In this document: in pieces, positions 1-7,326 of the stretch
Layout of the letters: every line of letters starts with the position of its first letter
How positions within the stretch are numbered: the first letter of the stretch is position 1
Origin: Bradyrhizobium yuanmingense
GTDB lineage: Bacteria; Pseudomonadota; Alphaproteobacteria; Rhizobiales; Xanthobacteraceae
Direction: 5' to 3'
NCBI RefSeq assembly: GCF_029167105.1
Contig: NZ_JARFML010000035.1
Span: forward strand, 1 to 64,000
DNA: 64,000 nt
Program-made: the position numbers and the translations under genes
The notes under the pieces: generated by a model
Told to the model about the DNA's origin: nothing
The model's database searches: none
What the model saw: the letters and a program-made list of their open reading frames with translations, nothing else

Positions 1-110
1 CGCGGGGGCATCTTCCGGGCGATCAGCGCCCATTCGGCATCGGTCAGATCGCTTGCGTAACGCAGTCCACTGCGCTGATACTTGATACGAGCGGCTTTGG
101 TCCACGGCAT
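1..110 (-). CDS. IS5-family transposase, N-terminal part (cut by window edge)
   Basis: The reverse strand reads from an ATG at 110 as MPWTKAARIKYQRSGLRYAS followed by DLTDAEWALIARKMPP, and runs off the left edge. This is the usual N-terminus of IS5-family transposases (DUF4096 domain: R-Y-x-SDLTDaEWALI), which act on the ends of their own element. Only about 36 codons are visible, so the DDE catalytic part and intactness cannot be judged. A purine-rich stretch (GGGAGGACACC) just before the ATG is a good ribosome binding site. Confidence 0.85.
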   Translation of the reverse strand, partial: MPWTKAARIKYQRSGLRYASDLTDAEWALIARKMPP

Positions 111-188
111 GGTGTCCTCCCTCGAATTTTTGCAAATCCGAAGGAATCACAAGCCCGCTAAAGCCGCTCACCTTTTTCGGTCAGGCTC
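1..188 (-). mobile_element. Terminal part of an IS5-family insertion sequence
   Basis: This stretch holds the transposase start and about 78 bp of leader. The outer end is inferred at 188. Read inward on the reverse strand it begins GAGCCTGACCGAAAAAGG, which looks like a terminal inverted repeat, and it is flanked by TGA (189-191), fitting the TNA target of IS5/IS427-type elements. The partner repeat lies outside the window, so the boundary is an inference. Confidence 0.55.
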
Positions 189-235
189 TGAGGAGCCCGC
201 CCAAAGCGGGCGTCTCGAAGGATGGCCGCAGCGAA
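189..235. repeat. Hairpin repeat of Bradyrhizobium type, interrupted by the IS
   Basis: The sequence TGAGGAGCCCGC, a CAAA-type loop, then GCGGGCGTCTCGAAGGATG forms a GC-rich hairpin. It resembles a repeat known from many Bradyrhizobium intergenic regions, whose left flank usually reads CCTCATCC before TGAGGAGC. That left flank is missing here and the IS end takes its place. Confidence 0.5.
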
Positions 236-274
236 GGCTCTCAATGCGAACCCAGCAGGACAAACGGTGAGAAC

Positions 275-445
275 ATGCTCGTGCCGGACATCATACGACG
301 CGCCATCGAAATTGGCGAACGGAGCGGCAAGATCACATTCGATCAGTTGAATCAGATTTGTGACAGCCGTGTACTGAGCCCCGAAGACATCGACCGTATT
401 CTGAGCGCTGTGAGCGAGGCTGGAATTCGGATTGAAGAAGACTGA
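275..445 (+). CDS. Small protein resembling sigma-70 region 1.1
   Basis: A 56-residue product starting MLVPDIIRRAIEIGERSGKI. It carries the region 1.1 pattern of housekeeping sigma factors: I/L-E-x-G-x-x-x-G-x-I/L-T-x-D-Q-L/I-N, then LSPEDIDRILSAVSEAGI. In RpoD this acidic domain shields DNA-binding regions 2 and 4 and occupies the RNA polymerase cleft. Here it stands alone with no sigma core after it. The start is preceded by GGTGAG. It may bind RNA polymerase or DNA, or be a remnant kept by chance; function is unproven. It lies just outside the IS end. Confidence 0.75.
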   Translation: MLVPDIIRRAIEIGERSGKITFDQLNQICDSRVLSPEDIDRILSAVSEAGIRIEED

Positions 446-472
446 CGATTTGGCGCCTGGCGCAATGTAGGT

Positions 473-1000
473 CTAGGTCCACCATCCGTCACTGGGATAG
501 GCAACAGCATCCGCGGAAGAGATTTCCATCCCCACGCCCTTTCGAAGACGGCTGGCGTAGAATGCGAGAGGCGTTCCCTCGTTCTGCCGGCACCAGCGCA
601 CCTCGCCGATGAAGAGCGTATGGTCGGCGATATCGATCGATTGGACCACCTCGCAGGCGAACTGCGCGATGGCCTGCGGGAGCACGAAAAATCCTTGGCG
701 AAGGACGAGCGGCGGAGCGTCGCGCAACAAGGGCTTTCCGGCAAAGTGCGCGCAGAGCGCAGCGTCTTCCGCATGCAGGACATTGACCGAATAGACGCCG
801 GACCTGGCCACAGCCTGCCACGTCCGCCCGTGCATGAGAGAGACAAGCACCGTCGGCGGGTTTGCCGAAACGGTCGTGAAGCTGTTGGCGGTCATGCCGA
901 GCGGCGCGCCATCCTCATCGACCGTCGCGACGACCGCAATGCCCGTCGCGAACCGCGATGCGGCTGCCCGAAAACCGGCCGGTTCGGCATGATGGCCCAT
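473..1000 (-). CDS. Flavin reductase of a two-component monooxygenase (StyB-like)
   Basis: A 175-residue flavin reductase-like protein with the family's FMN-binding stretch (FATGIAVVATVDEDGAPLGM then TANSFTTVSANPPTVLVSL). It should reduce FAD or FMN with NAD(P)H and pass the free reduced flavin to the oxygenase at 1372-2622. The chosen ATG (998-1000) overlaps the stop of the upstream EthD gene as TAATG, which implies translational coupling; longer readings in this frame run through the EthD gene. The C-terminal third, including HTLFIGEV, is complete. The cytosolic partner role is inferred from the operon. Confidence 0.85.
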   Translation of the reverse strand: MGHHAEPAGFRAAASRFATGIAVVATVDEDGAPLGMTANSFTTVSANPPTVLVSLMHGRTWQAVARSGVYSVNVLHAEDAALCAHFAGKPLLRDAPPLVLRQGFFVLPQAIAQFACEVVQSIDIADHTLFIGEVRWCRQNEGTPLAFYASRLRKGVGMEISSADAVAYPSDGWWT

Positions 1001-1302
1001 TACGCGCCTTCGATCGTGAAATGACAGAGTGTCGCCCCCCTGGGCGAATAGTTCGGCACGTCGGCTGCGACCTTCCGGCCGATCTCCGAACCGAGCGCCG
1101 CGTCCATCGCAGCCGCGTCGGGGAAGAAGGCCTGGAAGATGCAGAAAGGCGCCTCCCCCGGTCCGAGTCGTTGGGGGAAAGCGTAATGATGACGCACCAG
1201 ACCAGGGAGCGTCGCGGCCAGGGGGACGTGCTTGTCTACGTAATAGGCCCTGAAGCCCGATGGATCGTCGGGCGTCGGGTAGAGAACGGTCAGGCAGTGC
1301 AT
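1000..1302 (-). CDS. EthD-family small protein
   Basis: A 100-residue protein starting MHCLTVLYPTPDDPSGFRAY. The pattern F-x-x-Y-Y-x-x-K-H-V-P-L-A (about residues 17-29) is typical of EthD-like dimeric alpha-beta barrel proteins, which accompany oxygenases that attack ethers and aromatics. Their exact role is usually unknown; binding or isomerising a reactive product is a common proposal. An upstream in-frame ATG (1332) exists, but GAGAGGAGCACC directly before 1302 supports this start. It sits between the oxygenase and reductase genes, overlapping the latter by one base. Confidence 0.8.
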   Translation of the reverse strand: MHCLTVLYPTPDDPSGFRAYYVDKHVPLAATLPGLVRHHYAFPQRLGPGEAPFCIFQAFFPDAAAMDAALGSEIGRKVAADVPNYSPRGATLCHFTIEGA

Positions 1303-1371
1303 TGGTGCTCCTCTCAGACATGGTTCAGCCAACCGCCCAGGACAGGATCGATTCCGTATGGCGGTTCGGCG

Positions 1372-2622
1372 TCAGGCGGCGATCCTGCCGCGGCTATCGA
1401 TCCAGGCGTGGATGCGCTTGTCGCTCGCCAAACGATCCCACTGGCGCTCCGGATAATTGAAGTTCTCGGTGAACTCGTCGCAAAGCTCCCGGTCCTGCGA
1501 CATGGCGAAGATCAGCCGGCCCATGGCCTCCGACGGCGGCTGCAACATCATGTTGGTCCAGCGGGCAGCGGCCAGCACGCGGTTCTCGCGCGCGCGGTCG
1601 ACATCCTCGACGAAGCGCGCATCGAATGCCACCGCGTCGGCGATCGCCCTGCCGAGCTCGAAGGCGGCATATGAGGCCATGTTGGCGCCCTGGCCCATCA
1701 AGGGATCGACGACGGAGTGAACGTCGCCCAGGGCAATGGCGAGCTTGTCACCGTCGAAAGCCACCCAGGATTGCCGCACCGTCGGCACCACCGCGCCTTG
1801 CAGCAGGTCGAGCGGCTGAGCCAGCCCGAAGCGGTGGGTGTCGATCCGGTTGTAGGTGTGCGGATGATGCTTTTCCAGCTTGTCCAGAAGGGTCTGGCGG
1901 AATGCTGCCGGGTTGGCATCGTAGCTGAGCGACACCAGGTCGGCCATGTCGCCGCCGGGGATGTTTTCCATCAACAGCGCCGTCTTCATGCCGCCGAAGG
2001 TCAGCGTGGGAATGACGATCATCTCGCCGTGGCCGGGCGAGACGGACAGGGTGACGCCACGCGGATCGTCGCCATCCGGGCTGCCGTGATCGACGCCGTC
2101 GTACAGGCCGACGCAAAGCAGGCGCTGCGGCCGACTGTACGGAGAGAGTTCGGGCCGGTGAGCGAACATGCGCCCGAGCGCGCCCTTGCCGGTGGAGACC
2201 ACGAGAAGGTCGAAGCGCGAGACCAGCGCGGGGATGTCGTCATCCTGAATGCTGGCATATTCGATCAGGCCGCCACGATCCTCGAAATCCTTCATCAGGG
2301 CCGGCAGGTAGATCCGATAATCAACCGCGCGGCTCGGCCGTTGAAATGCACCGCGGAACAGCAGCCCGCCGTTCGGGAAATTGAAGTAATGATCGTGGTG
2401 GTGATAGACCACGCGGGGATCGTCCCAGTGGTTCACGCCGAGCTCGTTCTCGCGCGCGATGGTGACGCCGTGATGCGCGACGGTGTTCATCAGCCGCGTC
2501 GCCGCATATTGCTCCGGGGCGCGATCCGTCAGCACGGTTGCCATGATGCCCTGCTTCTGCAGGTAGAGTGCCAGATGCAGGCCGCCGATGCCGGCCCCGA
2601 GAATGCCGATCGATTTGCTCAT
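1372..2622 (-). CDS. StyA-like FAD-dependent monooxygenase (styrene/indole monooxygenase family)
   Basis: A 416-residue flavoprotein oxygenase. The N-terminal Rossmann motif GILGAGIGGLHLA (residues 6-18) binds FAD, and GD at 299-300 with DPLMGQGAN (306-314) forms the second FAD contact of this group. The middle (about 90-270) matches the StyA-type substrate-binding region. Such enzymes use reduced FAD from a separate reductase to epoxidise styrene or hydroxylate indole. The reductase lies downstream. The start is the ATG at 2622, preceded by GGGAGG; longer readings lack support. Styrene is not proven to be the substrate, and styCD-like genes are absent. Confidence 0.85.
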   Translation of the reverse strand: MSKSIGILGAGIGGLHLALYLQKQGIMATVLTDRAPEQYAATRLMNTVAHHGVTIARENELGVNHWDDPRVVYHHHDHYFNFPNGGLLFRGAFQRPSRAVDYRIYLPALMKDFEDRGGLIEYASIQDDDIPALVSRFDLLVVSTGKGALGRMFAHRPELSPYSRPQRLLCVGLYDGVDHGSPDGDDPRGVTLSVSPGHGEMIVIPTLTFGGMKTALLMENIPGGDMADLVSLSYDANPAAFRQTLLDKLEKHHPHTYNRIDTHRFGLAQPLDLLQGAVVPTVRQSWVAFDGDKLAIALGDVHSVVDPLMGQGANMASYAAFELGRAIADAVAFDARFVEDVDRARENRVLAAARWTNMMLQPPSEAMGRLIFAMSQDRELCDEFTENFNYPERQWDRLASDKRIHAWIDSRGRIAA

Positions 2623-2715
2623 TCGCGTTCCTCCCCTGAACGCAGGAAGGCTAGACCGGACCAGCCATGCCGTATATGGAATGGCCAGAATAATATAAAT
2701 TCCGGCGAGGAATGA
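2623..2715. promoter_or_regulatory. Divergent promoter region between monooxygenase operon and LysR gene
   Basis: A 93-bp spacer, AT-rich near the regulator (AATAATATAAATTCC at about 2689-2703). LysR proteins commonly bind such spacers at T-N11-A sites; several loose matches exist but none stands out. The call rests on gene arrangement. Confidence 0.4.
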
Positions 2716-3612
2716 ATGGACCGGATCGAGGCGCTGCAGACCTTCATCCGGGTGATGGAGGCAGGGAGTTTCACCCAAGCCGCCGACGACCTCGGTCTGG
2801 GTCAGCCGGCGATCAGCAAGCGGATCGCGCTGCTGGAAGCCGAGTTTCGCTGCCGCCTGTTCGTGCGCACCACGCGCAAGCTGCGGCCGACCCCGGAAGC
2901 CGACCGTGTGTTGAAATACGCCAAGGACATTGTCGCGCTGCTCGAAAGCGCCGGCGCGCCGACGCAGAGCCGGATCGGCAATCCGTCGGGGACGTTGCGG
3001 ATGACGGTGCCGACCTCGTTCGGCCGCTTCTTCTTCCGTGAGATCTTCGCCGAATACACCCGCCGCTATCCCGATGTCCGGCTGGACGTCAGTTTTACCG
3101 AACAGTTCGTCGACCTCATCGAAACCGGGACCGAGCTTGCGATACGGATCGGCAGCCTCAATTCGAGTTCGTTGGTGGCGCGGCGGGTGGGCACCATCAA
3201 ACGGCTGCTGGTGGCGGCGCCCGGACTGCTTGCGCGCCATCAGGTGCCCTCGCTGCCGGACCATCTGCGCCGCATGCCCTGCGTCACCTATTCACGGCTG
3301 TCGCAGAAGAATCAGTGGACGTTCGAATCCGAAACCGGCCGTTACGTCGTCGACATCGCGCCGGCGATGACCTGCGACGATGCGGACGTGATGACGCTGG
3401 CTGCATTGGAGGGGATCGGCGTCGCCGTGCTGCCGAACTGGTGCACCCTCGAGCACATCGCGGCCGGCCGTCTCATCCATGTGCTGCCCGACTTCGTCGT
3501 ACCGCCGCTGCCCATGCATGTCGTCTATCCCGATCCGCAATGGATGTCGCACCGGGCGCGACTGTTTCGCGATCTGATCATCGAACGTGCGGACGTCTTT
3601 GCGCTCGGCTGA
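2716..3612 (+). CDS. LysR-family transcriptional regulator of the monooxygenase operon
   Basis: A 298-residue LysR regulator. The winged helix-turn-helix is at residues 1-60 (MDRIEALQTFIRVMEAGSFT, then AADDLGLGQPAISKRIALLE). The co-inducer domain runs from about 90 to 290, with GSLNSSSLVARRVG in the region that usually reads G-x-L-x-D-S-x-L. It belongs to the CrgA/DmlR-like branch. It is transcribed away from the StyA-like operon, the classic layout for a LysR protein controlling its neighbour. An alternative ATG lies 4 bases upstream in another frame; GAGG precedes the chosen start. Confidence 0.9.
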   Translation: MDRIEALQTFIRVMEAGSFTQAADDLGLGQPAISKRIALLEAEFRCRLFVRTTRKLRPTPEADRVLKYAKDIVALLESAGAPTQSRIGNPSGTLRMTVPTSFGRFFFREIFAEYTRRYPDVRLDVSFTEQFVDLIETGTELAIRIGSLNSSSLVARRVGTIKRLLVAAPGLLARHQVPSLPDHLRRMPCVTYSRLSQKNQWTFESETGRYVVDIAPAMTCDDADVMTLAALEGIGVAVLPNWCTLEHIAAGRLIHVLPDFVVPPLPMHVVYPDPQWMSHRARLFRDLIIERADVFALG

Positions 3613-3919
3613 TCGCTTTCGAAACGCTGATCTCGCCCCTTCGGCGACGACGGAAGTCGGCTCGTTCCGTTGAGTCTTCGGCGTCTGGAAAGGGGCCACA
3701 AAGCTGCCGGCTTGCCCGGCGGTCGGGCGCTGCCGGTTTAGCCCCGTTTCCGGACAACCCGTCGCCACGTCCTAACGGAAGCGATGGGCCATAAGCGGTC
3801 ATGTCATCCGATCACCTTCTTCCCGCGTAGAAGCGGCGCTGGCTGCTATATCCAACGACGGCCAAGCCTCAATATTTGGACTCCCTCTATCGTTGGTGAC
3901 CCCCAAGCTACAAGCCGGC
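3613..3919. other. Gene-free stretch, nothing recognised
   Basis: About 300 bp between the 3' ends of the LysR gene and the beta-propeller gene. No coding sequence with family features, strong hairpin or repeat was recognised. Confidence 0.5.
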
Positions 3920-6004
3920 TTACCATGGTCGAACTTGGCTGCCGACCACTGGTGTCCGCACGGGTTTCGCCAAGCCGAAGAATACTACGAAGGCGTTGCC
4001 GCCACAGCGGGTCGAGAGGGTTTCGTCAGGGGTCTTCGTTAGACAAACCTCATCCATGAGATCGATATTGTTGGCAGCCCACACATTCCCGGCCGGATCG
4101 ACGACAACACCGGTCAGAAATTGCATCCCTTTCCCCGCGTAGCCGGTTTTGGGGGGAGAGATCGCGTCGCCCGTCTTGAAGCCAGGAGGACATGTCTCAG
4201 TGCGCACGCCGCAAAGCTCGGTAAGCGTTTTGCCGAAACCATTCGCGACCCACACGTGGTCATTGCCGTCAATTGTAATGCCCCAAGGCCCGCTGATGCT
4301 CCCGCCACCATCAAACGGCGAGCCGGGCGCCTGGCTGCCGTCCGGGCGTATCATGCTGACGCTGCCGCCGGGGAATTCCTCGATGATGCGGACCAGGGCG
4401 ATGAATTTTTCCACCGTCTCGTCACCACCGCTCGCGGGTGTCAGTTTGCTTTCCAGCGCGCTCCGCATCTTGGCCCGGAGCAAGTCCAGCTTTTCCCTGA
4501 TGCTTGGCTCGCCCAATGTATTTGCGACCCATGCATTGCCCTGGCTATCGATGGCGATGGCATGGGGGCTGTAACCGACCTTCAATTGTTCGGCTTTGCC
4601 GGGATCATTCGCCGGGAAGCGGGTTACCGTGTTGGAGTTGGAATTGGAAACCAGGACTCGGCCTTGCAGGTCGAACGCGACGTGGAACGGTCCCTTGACC
4701 TGGCACGTGCCGTCGACTGGCTTGTCGTTAACAGTGCGGCACAGGATGCGTGCCTGTGCCGGATCGCCCTTTGGTAAGTGGACGATTTGGCTCTTGCTTG
4801 AATCCAGCGCCCAGACATCGCCATCGGGGGTCGTATTGACGCCCTGCATTCCACCGAGTTGCCCATTCAAGTTGTAACCAGTCGATGGGGACAGCGGCTT
4901 CCCTTTCTTGTCAAACACCGAAATCGTCTTGCCTCCGATACTTGTCACCCACACCTTGCCGTCGCCCGCGATGGTGAGGCCCCAGCCGGGAAAGTCCACG
5001 CCGCCCCCGGTATAGCCGGTGGTCATCGGCGAGATTGGACGGCCATTCGGAGCGAGTGCGGAGAGCGTGCCGCCGATCCCGCCGAACATGGTCGATTGCG
5101 AGCCTGCCATCTGGTTGTTTGCCGCCCAGGCGTTGCCATCGCCATCGATGCCGATGCCGCCGAGGCCGTTCAAACCGCCGCCGGCGTAACGCAGCGCGAT
5201 GGTCCATGTGCCGGGAGCGAACAAAAGGTAGGGCCGGAATGGGACGGCGCGCGAGCCCGCCTCCTGCCGGGCCGGATAGAAATAGTCCAACAATGCAAAG
5301 AGTTTCGCGGGCTCATTCCATGGATGCAGCGCGATAGCCTCGGCCGCAGTCAACGTATCGGTCGGAGCGGACTTTCCTGGCGGCGTGGAAGCCTGAAACA
5401 ACCTTTCGCAGGCGTCGGCCTGCACGCGAGTGATGCAGCCCGCCAGCAAGGCGCCCAACGTGTTCAACGTAGCCAGAGTGGTGGTCTGCGTGCTGTTCAA
5501 TGGATCTTGGATCACTGGACCCAATCCGCCGGTCGTGAGATCCACCAGATTAGGCACATTGCCGGCGGCTATCTTCAATCCGAGCGCATGACCGCTGAGC
5601 GTCTCACCCCTCAAGAACTGCGCGGCAGTCCATACCGATGCCACGGTCGTGAGTTCGTTGATGGTCACTTCTGTCGGCGCACCGGTGCCCAAGGTTGTCA
5701 TCAACGCGATGGCCGGGTTCGCTCCTCCGGAGCCGCCCATCTTGGGCTCCCCACCTCTGGCGGTCAGGTAAAGCACGCCGCCGCCAGCCTTTTCGGTGTC
5801 GAACTGAAAGCGAAAGGCGCCGTCGTCATCCGTGCTTGCTTCTGACAGCTTGACAGGCGCTGCCTCACTCGCTGCCCATAGCGTCACTATCGACTTTGCG
5901 ATGGGACCACCGCCACCACCGACATGGCCGATAAGGTGCTGTGCTGAGGCGACCTCCCCGAAGCCTACTGCGACAAAAGCGAAGGCAAGAAAGGAAAAGC
6001 GCAT
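3920..6004 (-). CDS. Secreted NHL/SMP-30-like beta-propeller protein
   Basis: A 694-residue exported protein. Residues 1-21 are a signal peptide ending VASAQ. Residues 22-130 resemble a carboxypeptidase-regulatory or Ig-like beta domain (VTLWAASEAAPVKLSEASTD). From about 270 on, NHL-type blades repeat: GIGIDGDGNAWAANNQ, GLTIAGDGKVWVTS, GVNTTPDGDVWALD, AIAIDSQGNAWVANT, GITIDGNDHVWVANG, GVVVDPAGNVWAANN. An insert at about 505-560 breaks the propeller. Paired cysteines (CGVRTETC and others) suggest disulfides. It probably acts in the periplasm or outside the cell. The ligand is unknown; vgb- or lactonase-like catalysis cannot be claimed. Confidence 0.75.
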   Translation of the reverse strand: MRFSFLAFAFVAVGFGEVASAQHLIGHVGGGGGPIAKSIVTLWAASEAAPVKLSEASTDDDGAFRFQFDTEKAGGGVLYLTARGGEPKMGGSGGANPAIALMTTLGTGAPTEVTINELTTVASVWTAAQFLRGETLSGHALGLKIAAGNVPNLVDLTTGGLGPVIQDPLNSTQTTTLATLNTLGALLAGCITRVQADACERLFQASTPPGKSAPTDTLTAAEAIALHPWNEPAKLFALLDYFYPARQEAGSRAVPFRPYLLFAPGTWTIALRYAGGGLNGLGGIGIDGDGNAWAANNQMAGSQSTMFGGIGGTLSALAPNGRPISPMTTGYTGGGVDFPGWGLTIAGDGKVWVTSIGGKTISVFDKKGKPLSPSTGYNLNGQLGGMQGVNTTPDGDVWALDSSKSQIVHLPKGDPAQARILCRTVNDKPVDGTCQVKGPFHVAFDLQGRVLVSNSNSNTVTRFPANDPGKAEQLKVGYSPHAIAIDSQGNAWVANTLGEPSIREKLDLLRAKMRSALESKLTPASGGDETVEKFIALVRIIEEFPGGSVSMIRPDGSQAPGSPFDGGGSISGPWGITIDGNDHVWVANGFGKTLTELCGVRTETCPPGFKTGDAISPPKTGYAGKGMQFLTGVVVDPAGNVWAANNIDLMDEVCLTKTPDETLSTRCGGNAFVVFFGLAKPVRTPVVGSQVRPW

Positions 6005-6130
6005 AGTGATCTCCTCGGCCGAGGGGAACGGTTAGCAGGTGGTTAGACTGCGGAATTTCAATAGGTCAGCGGGTCTTTCTGGCGCACGTCGTTTCTACCC
6101 TGCACTGTCCAAGCGCGGAACAACAACTCC

Positions 6131-6144
6131 TTGAGATAGATCAA
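6131..6144. promoter_or_regulatory. Candidate FNR/FixK-type box
   Basis: TTGAGATAGATCAA matches the FNR/FixK consensus TTGA-N6-TCAA exactly. Its centre is about 133 bp before the beta-propeller start (6004, reverse strand) and about 115 bp before the small-ORF EcfG promoter on the other strand. Being palindromic it could serve either side. No transcription data are visible. Confidence 0.45.
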
Positions 6145-6251
6145 GGCTGGCCATGGGGCAAAAGTCGCTATCGGCCGCATTGCCATCGATTTCCGCTGAG
6201 GGTCCAGAAGCGGTCATCCATAACGGTCGCCGAGATTATCCTAGGCCATTA

Positions 6252-6277
6252 GGAACGTCTGCATGCATTGGCTCGTT
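6252..6277 (+). promoter_or_regulatory. EcfG-type (general stress) promoter candidate
   Basis: GGAAC (6252-6256), a 17-base spacer, then CGTT (6274-6277) match the alphaproteobacterial EcfG consensus. A transcript would start near 6285, ahead of the two small genes at 6332 and 6423. Because the element covers an in-frame ATG at 6263, that ATG is unlikely to be the translation start. Confidence 0.55.
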
Positions 6278-6331
6278 CAGCTCCACATGTTCAATAACCA
6301 GCGCTCGATGAAACGCCGCGGAAGCATCGAG

Positions 6332-6430
6332 ATGAGTGCCGCGACTTTCCCGCTCTGGATGTTCGGCATTCTCCTGGTCGCGCATCTTGCCAAGAGGCGT
6401 TCCCGCGCGGAAGTGGCGTCTTATGTCTAG
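6332..6430 (+). CDS. Small single-span membrane protein
   Basis: A 32-residue product, MSAATFPLWMFGILLVAHLA then KRRSRAEVASYV: one hydrophobic span followed by a basic tail, so probably an inner-membrane miniprotein with a cytoplasmic C-terminus. The ATG at 6332 has GGAAG at good spacing. In-frame ATGs at 6263, 6287 and 6308 would lengthen it, but the first lies inside the EcfG promoter candidate. Its stop overlaps the next start (ATG at 6423). Not recognised as a family; it may be a stress gene if the promoter is real. Confidence 0.4.
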   Translation: MSAATFPLWMFGILLVAHLAKRRSRAEVASYV

Positions 6431-6638
6431 AGAAGCTCTTTCAGATCAACTCAGGAACGTGGAACGACAAGTGATTGAAGGAGAGCGGCGGATGGCCGCG
6501 TGCGAGGCGCGCATTGTTGAGCTTAAGCGTAGCAAACAGGACACAACGGAAGCTGAAGCAGAGCTCGACGCCATGCGCAAGGATCAGCGTATTCTTGAAC
6601 AGGACCGGCAGCGGCTTCTAGGGCATCTGCAGCCTTAG
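6423..6638 (+). CDS. Small coiled-coil protein
   Basis: A 71-residue, highly charged protein beginning MSREALSDQLRNVERQVIEG. It has heptad spacing through most of its length (VERQVIEGERRMAACEARIV, then a second helix from about residue 38). It is soluble and probably a helical hairpin or dimer. Its ATG lies within the last codons of the upstream mini membrane gene, implying co-translation. Downstream of an EcfG-type promoter, it is plausibly a stress-response protein. Similar short helical proteins are common hypotheticals in Bradyrhizobium; no function is known. Confidence 0.55.
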   Translation: MSREALSDQLRNVERQVIEGERRMAACEARIVELKRSKQDTTEAEAELDAMRKDQRILEQDRQRLLGHLQP

Positions 6639-6797
6639 TTCTGCTTCCGATGCCGTAGGAGCGGGACCATCGGTTTCAGTTCTGAGCTTTGTAGTGAGGG
6701 CGATCTAACTGGCTTTTGATGCAGAGCTATGATGTCCTGATTTTCCGCCATTTTCTTAGGCTTGGTCGCGGGCGCTTTGCGATAGCTGAGTGATCCA

Positions 6798-6977
6798 TTA
6801 TCGCCGGTCGTCTCGGTATGCCTTGGTTTCTGTCCGGCACATTGCGCTCTCAACTACGGAGATACGAAGCGTCTCCCGAGTATGATGTTGACGAGCTTGC
6901 AATGCGCGCTTTTCCTCTTGAAGAGCTTTGCTCTCTTCAATAGCGAGCTGAGCGCGAGCGAAAAGCGGATCAATCAT
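6798..6977 (-). CDS. Small hypothetical helical protein
   Basis: A 59-residue product, MIDPLFARAQLAIEESKALQ continuing with a Glu/Arg-rich helix and ending ESAMCRTETKAYRDDRR. The ending (SxxESxMxRxExKAxRD) recurs in short Bradyrhizobium hypothetical proteins, which supports a real gene. An upstream ATG (7112) would add 45 residues of less convincing sequence, so the shorter form is given. Function unknown; it faces the stress genes on the other strand. Confidence 0.45.
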   Translation of the reverse strand: MIDPLFARAQLAIEESKALQEEKRALQARQHHTRETLRISVVESAMCRTETKAYRDDRR

Positions 6978-7266
6978 CGCTCGACAATGGACCCGAACGA
7001 GCTTGGTTGCTATTGCCCAAGTTATTTTGTCCGTGCCGTTGGGAAACGGCTTGTAAGTCTCGCGACCGAGAGAGGTATCACCGGCTGAAAGAGATCTAGC
7101 TGCGAGGCGCATGATTTTCTGTCCGCTTCGGGTCCAGCAGCGCCGGCTTGAAACGGCGCCGTGTCACTTCCGGAGTGTTTGGTCAGCAGACCATAGCTGA
7201 GCCAAACAGGAACTTTGCCCTCGGGCCAATCGCGTCGATTTGGCGGTGCGACGGGCGCTTAACGCA

Positions 7267-7291
7267 GGAACGCCTTCGTAGCCGCCGAGTT
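7267..7291 (+). promoter_or_regulatory. EcfG-type promoter candidate for the PRC-barrel gene
   Basis: GGAAC (7267-7271), 16 bases, then AGTT (7288-7291): one mismatch to the GGAAC-N16/17-CGTT consensus. Transcription would begin near 7300, about 27 bases before the PRC-barrel ATG. PRC-barrel genes are frequent members of the EcfG regulon in rhizobia. The rest of 6978-7266 holds nothing else recognised. Confidence 0.45.
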
Positions 7292-7326
7292 AAGCGGGCA
7301 AAACCACCTGTGAAGGAGACAAAGTC

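Noticed and set aside
1001..1321. N-terminal extension of the flavin reductase
   Set aside because: The extra 107 residues overlap the EthD gene and do not match flavin reductases; the TAATG junction gives a better start.
2623..3264. N-terminal extension of the StyA-like oxygenase
   Set aside because: It runs antisense through the LysR gene; the FAD motif begins six residues after the ATG at 2622, as in the family.
4859..5845. Forward open frame of 328 codons
   Set aside because: Antisense to the propeller gene whose blade repeats are in register on the other strand.
6635..6853. Reverse open frame of 72 codons
   Set aside because: No family pattern, overlaps the better-supported small ORF at 6798-6977 and has no good ribosome binding site.
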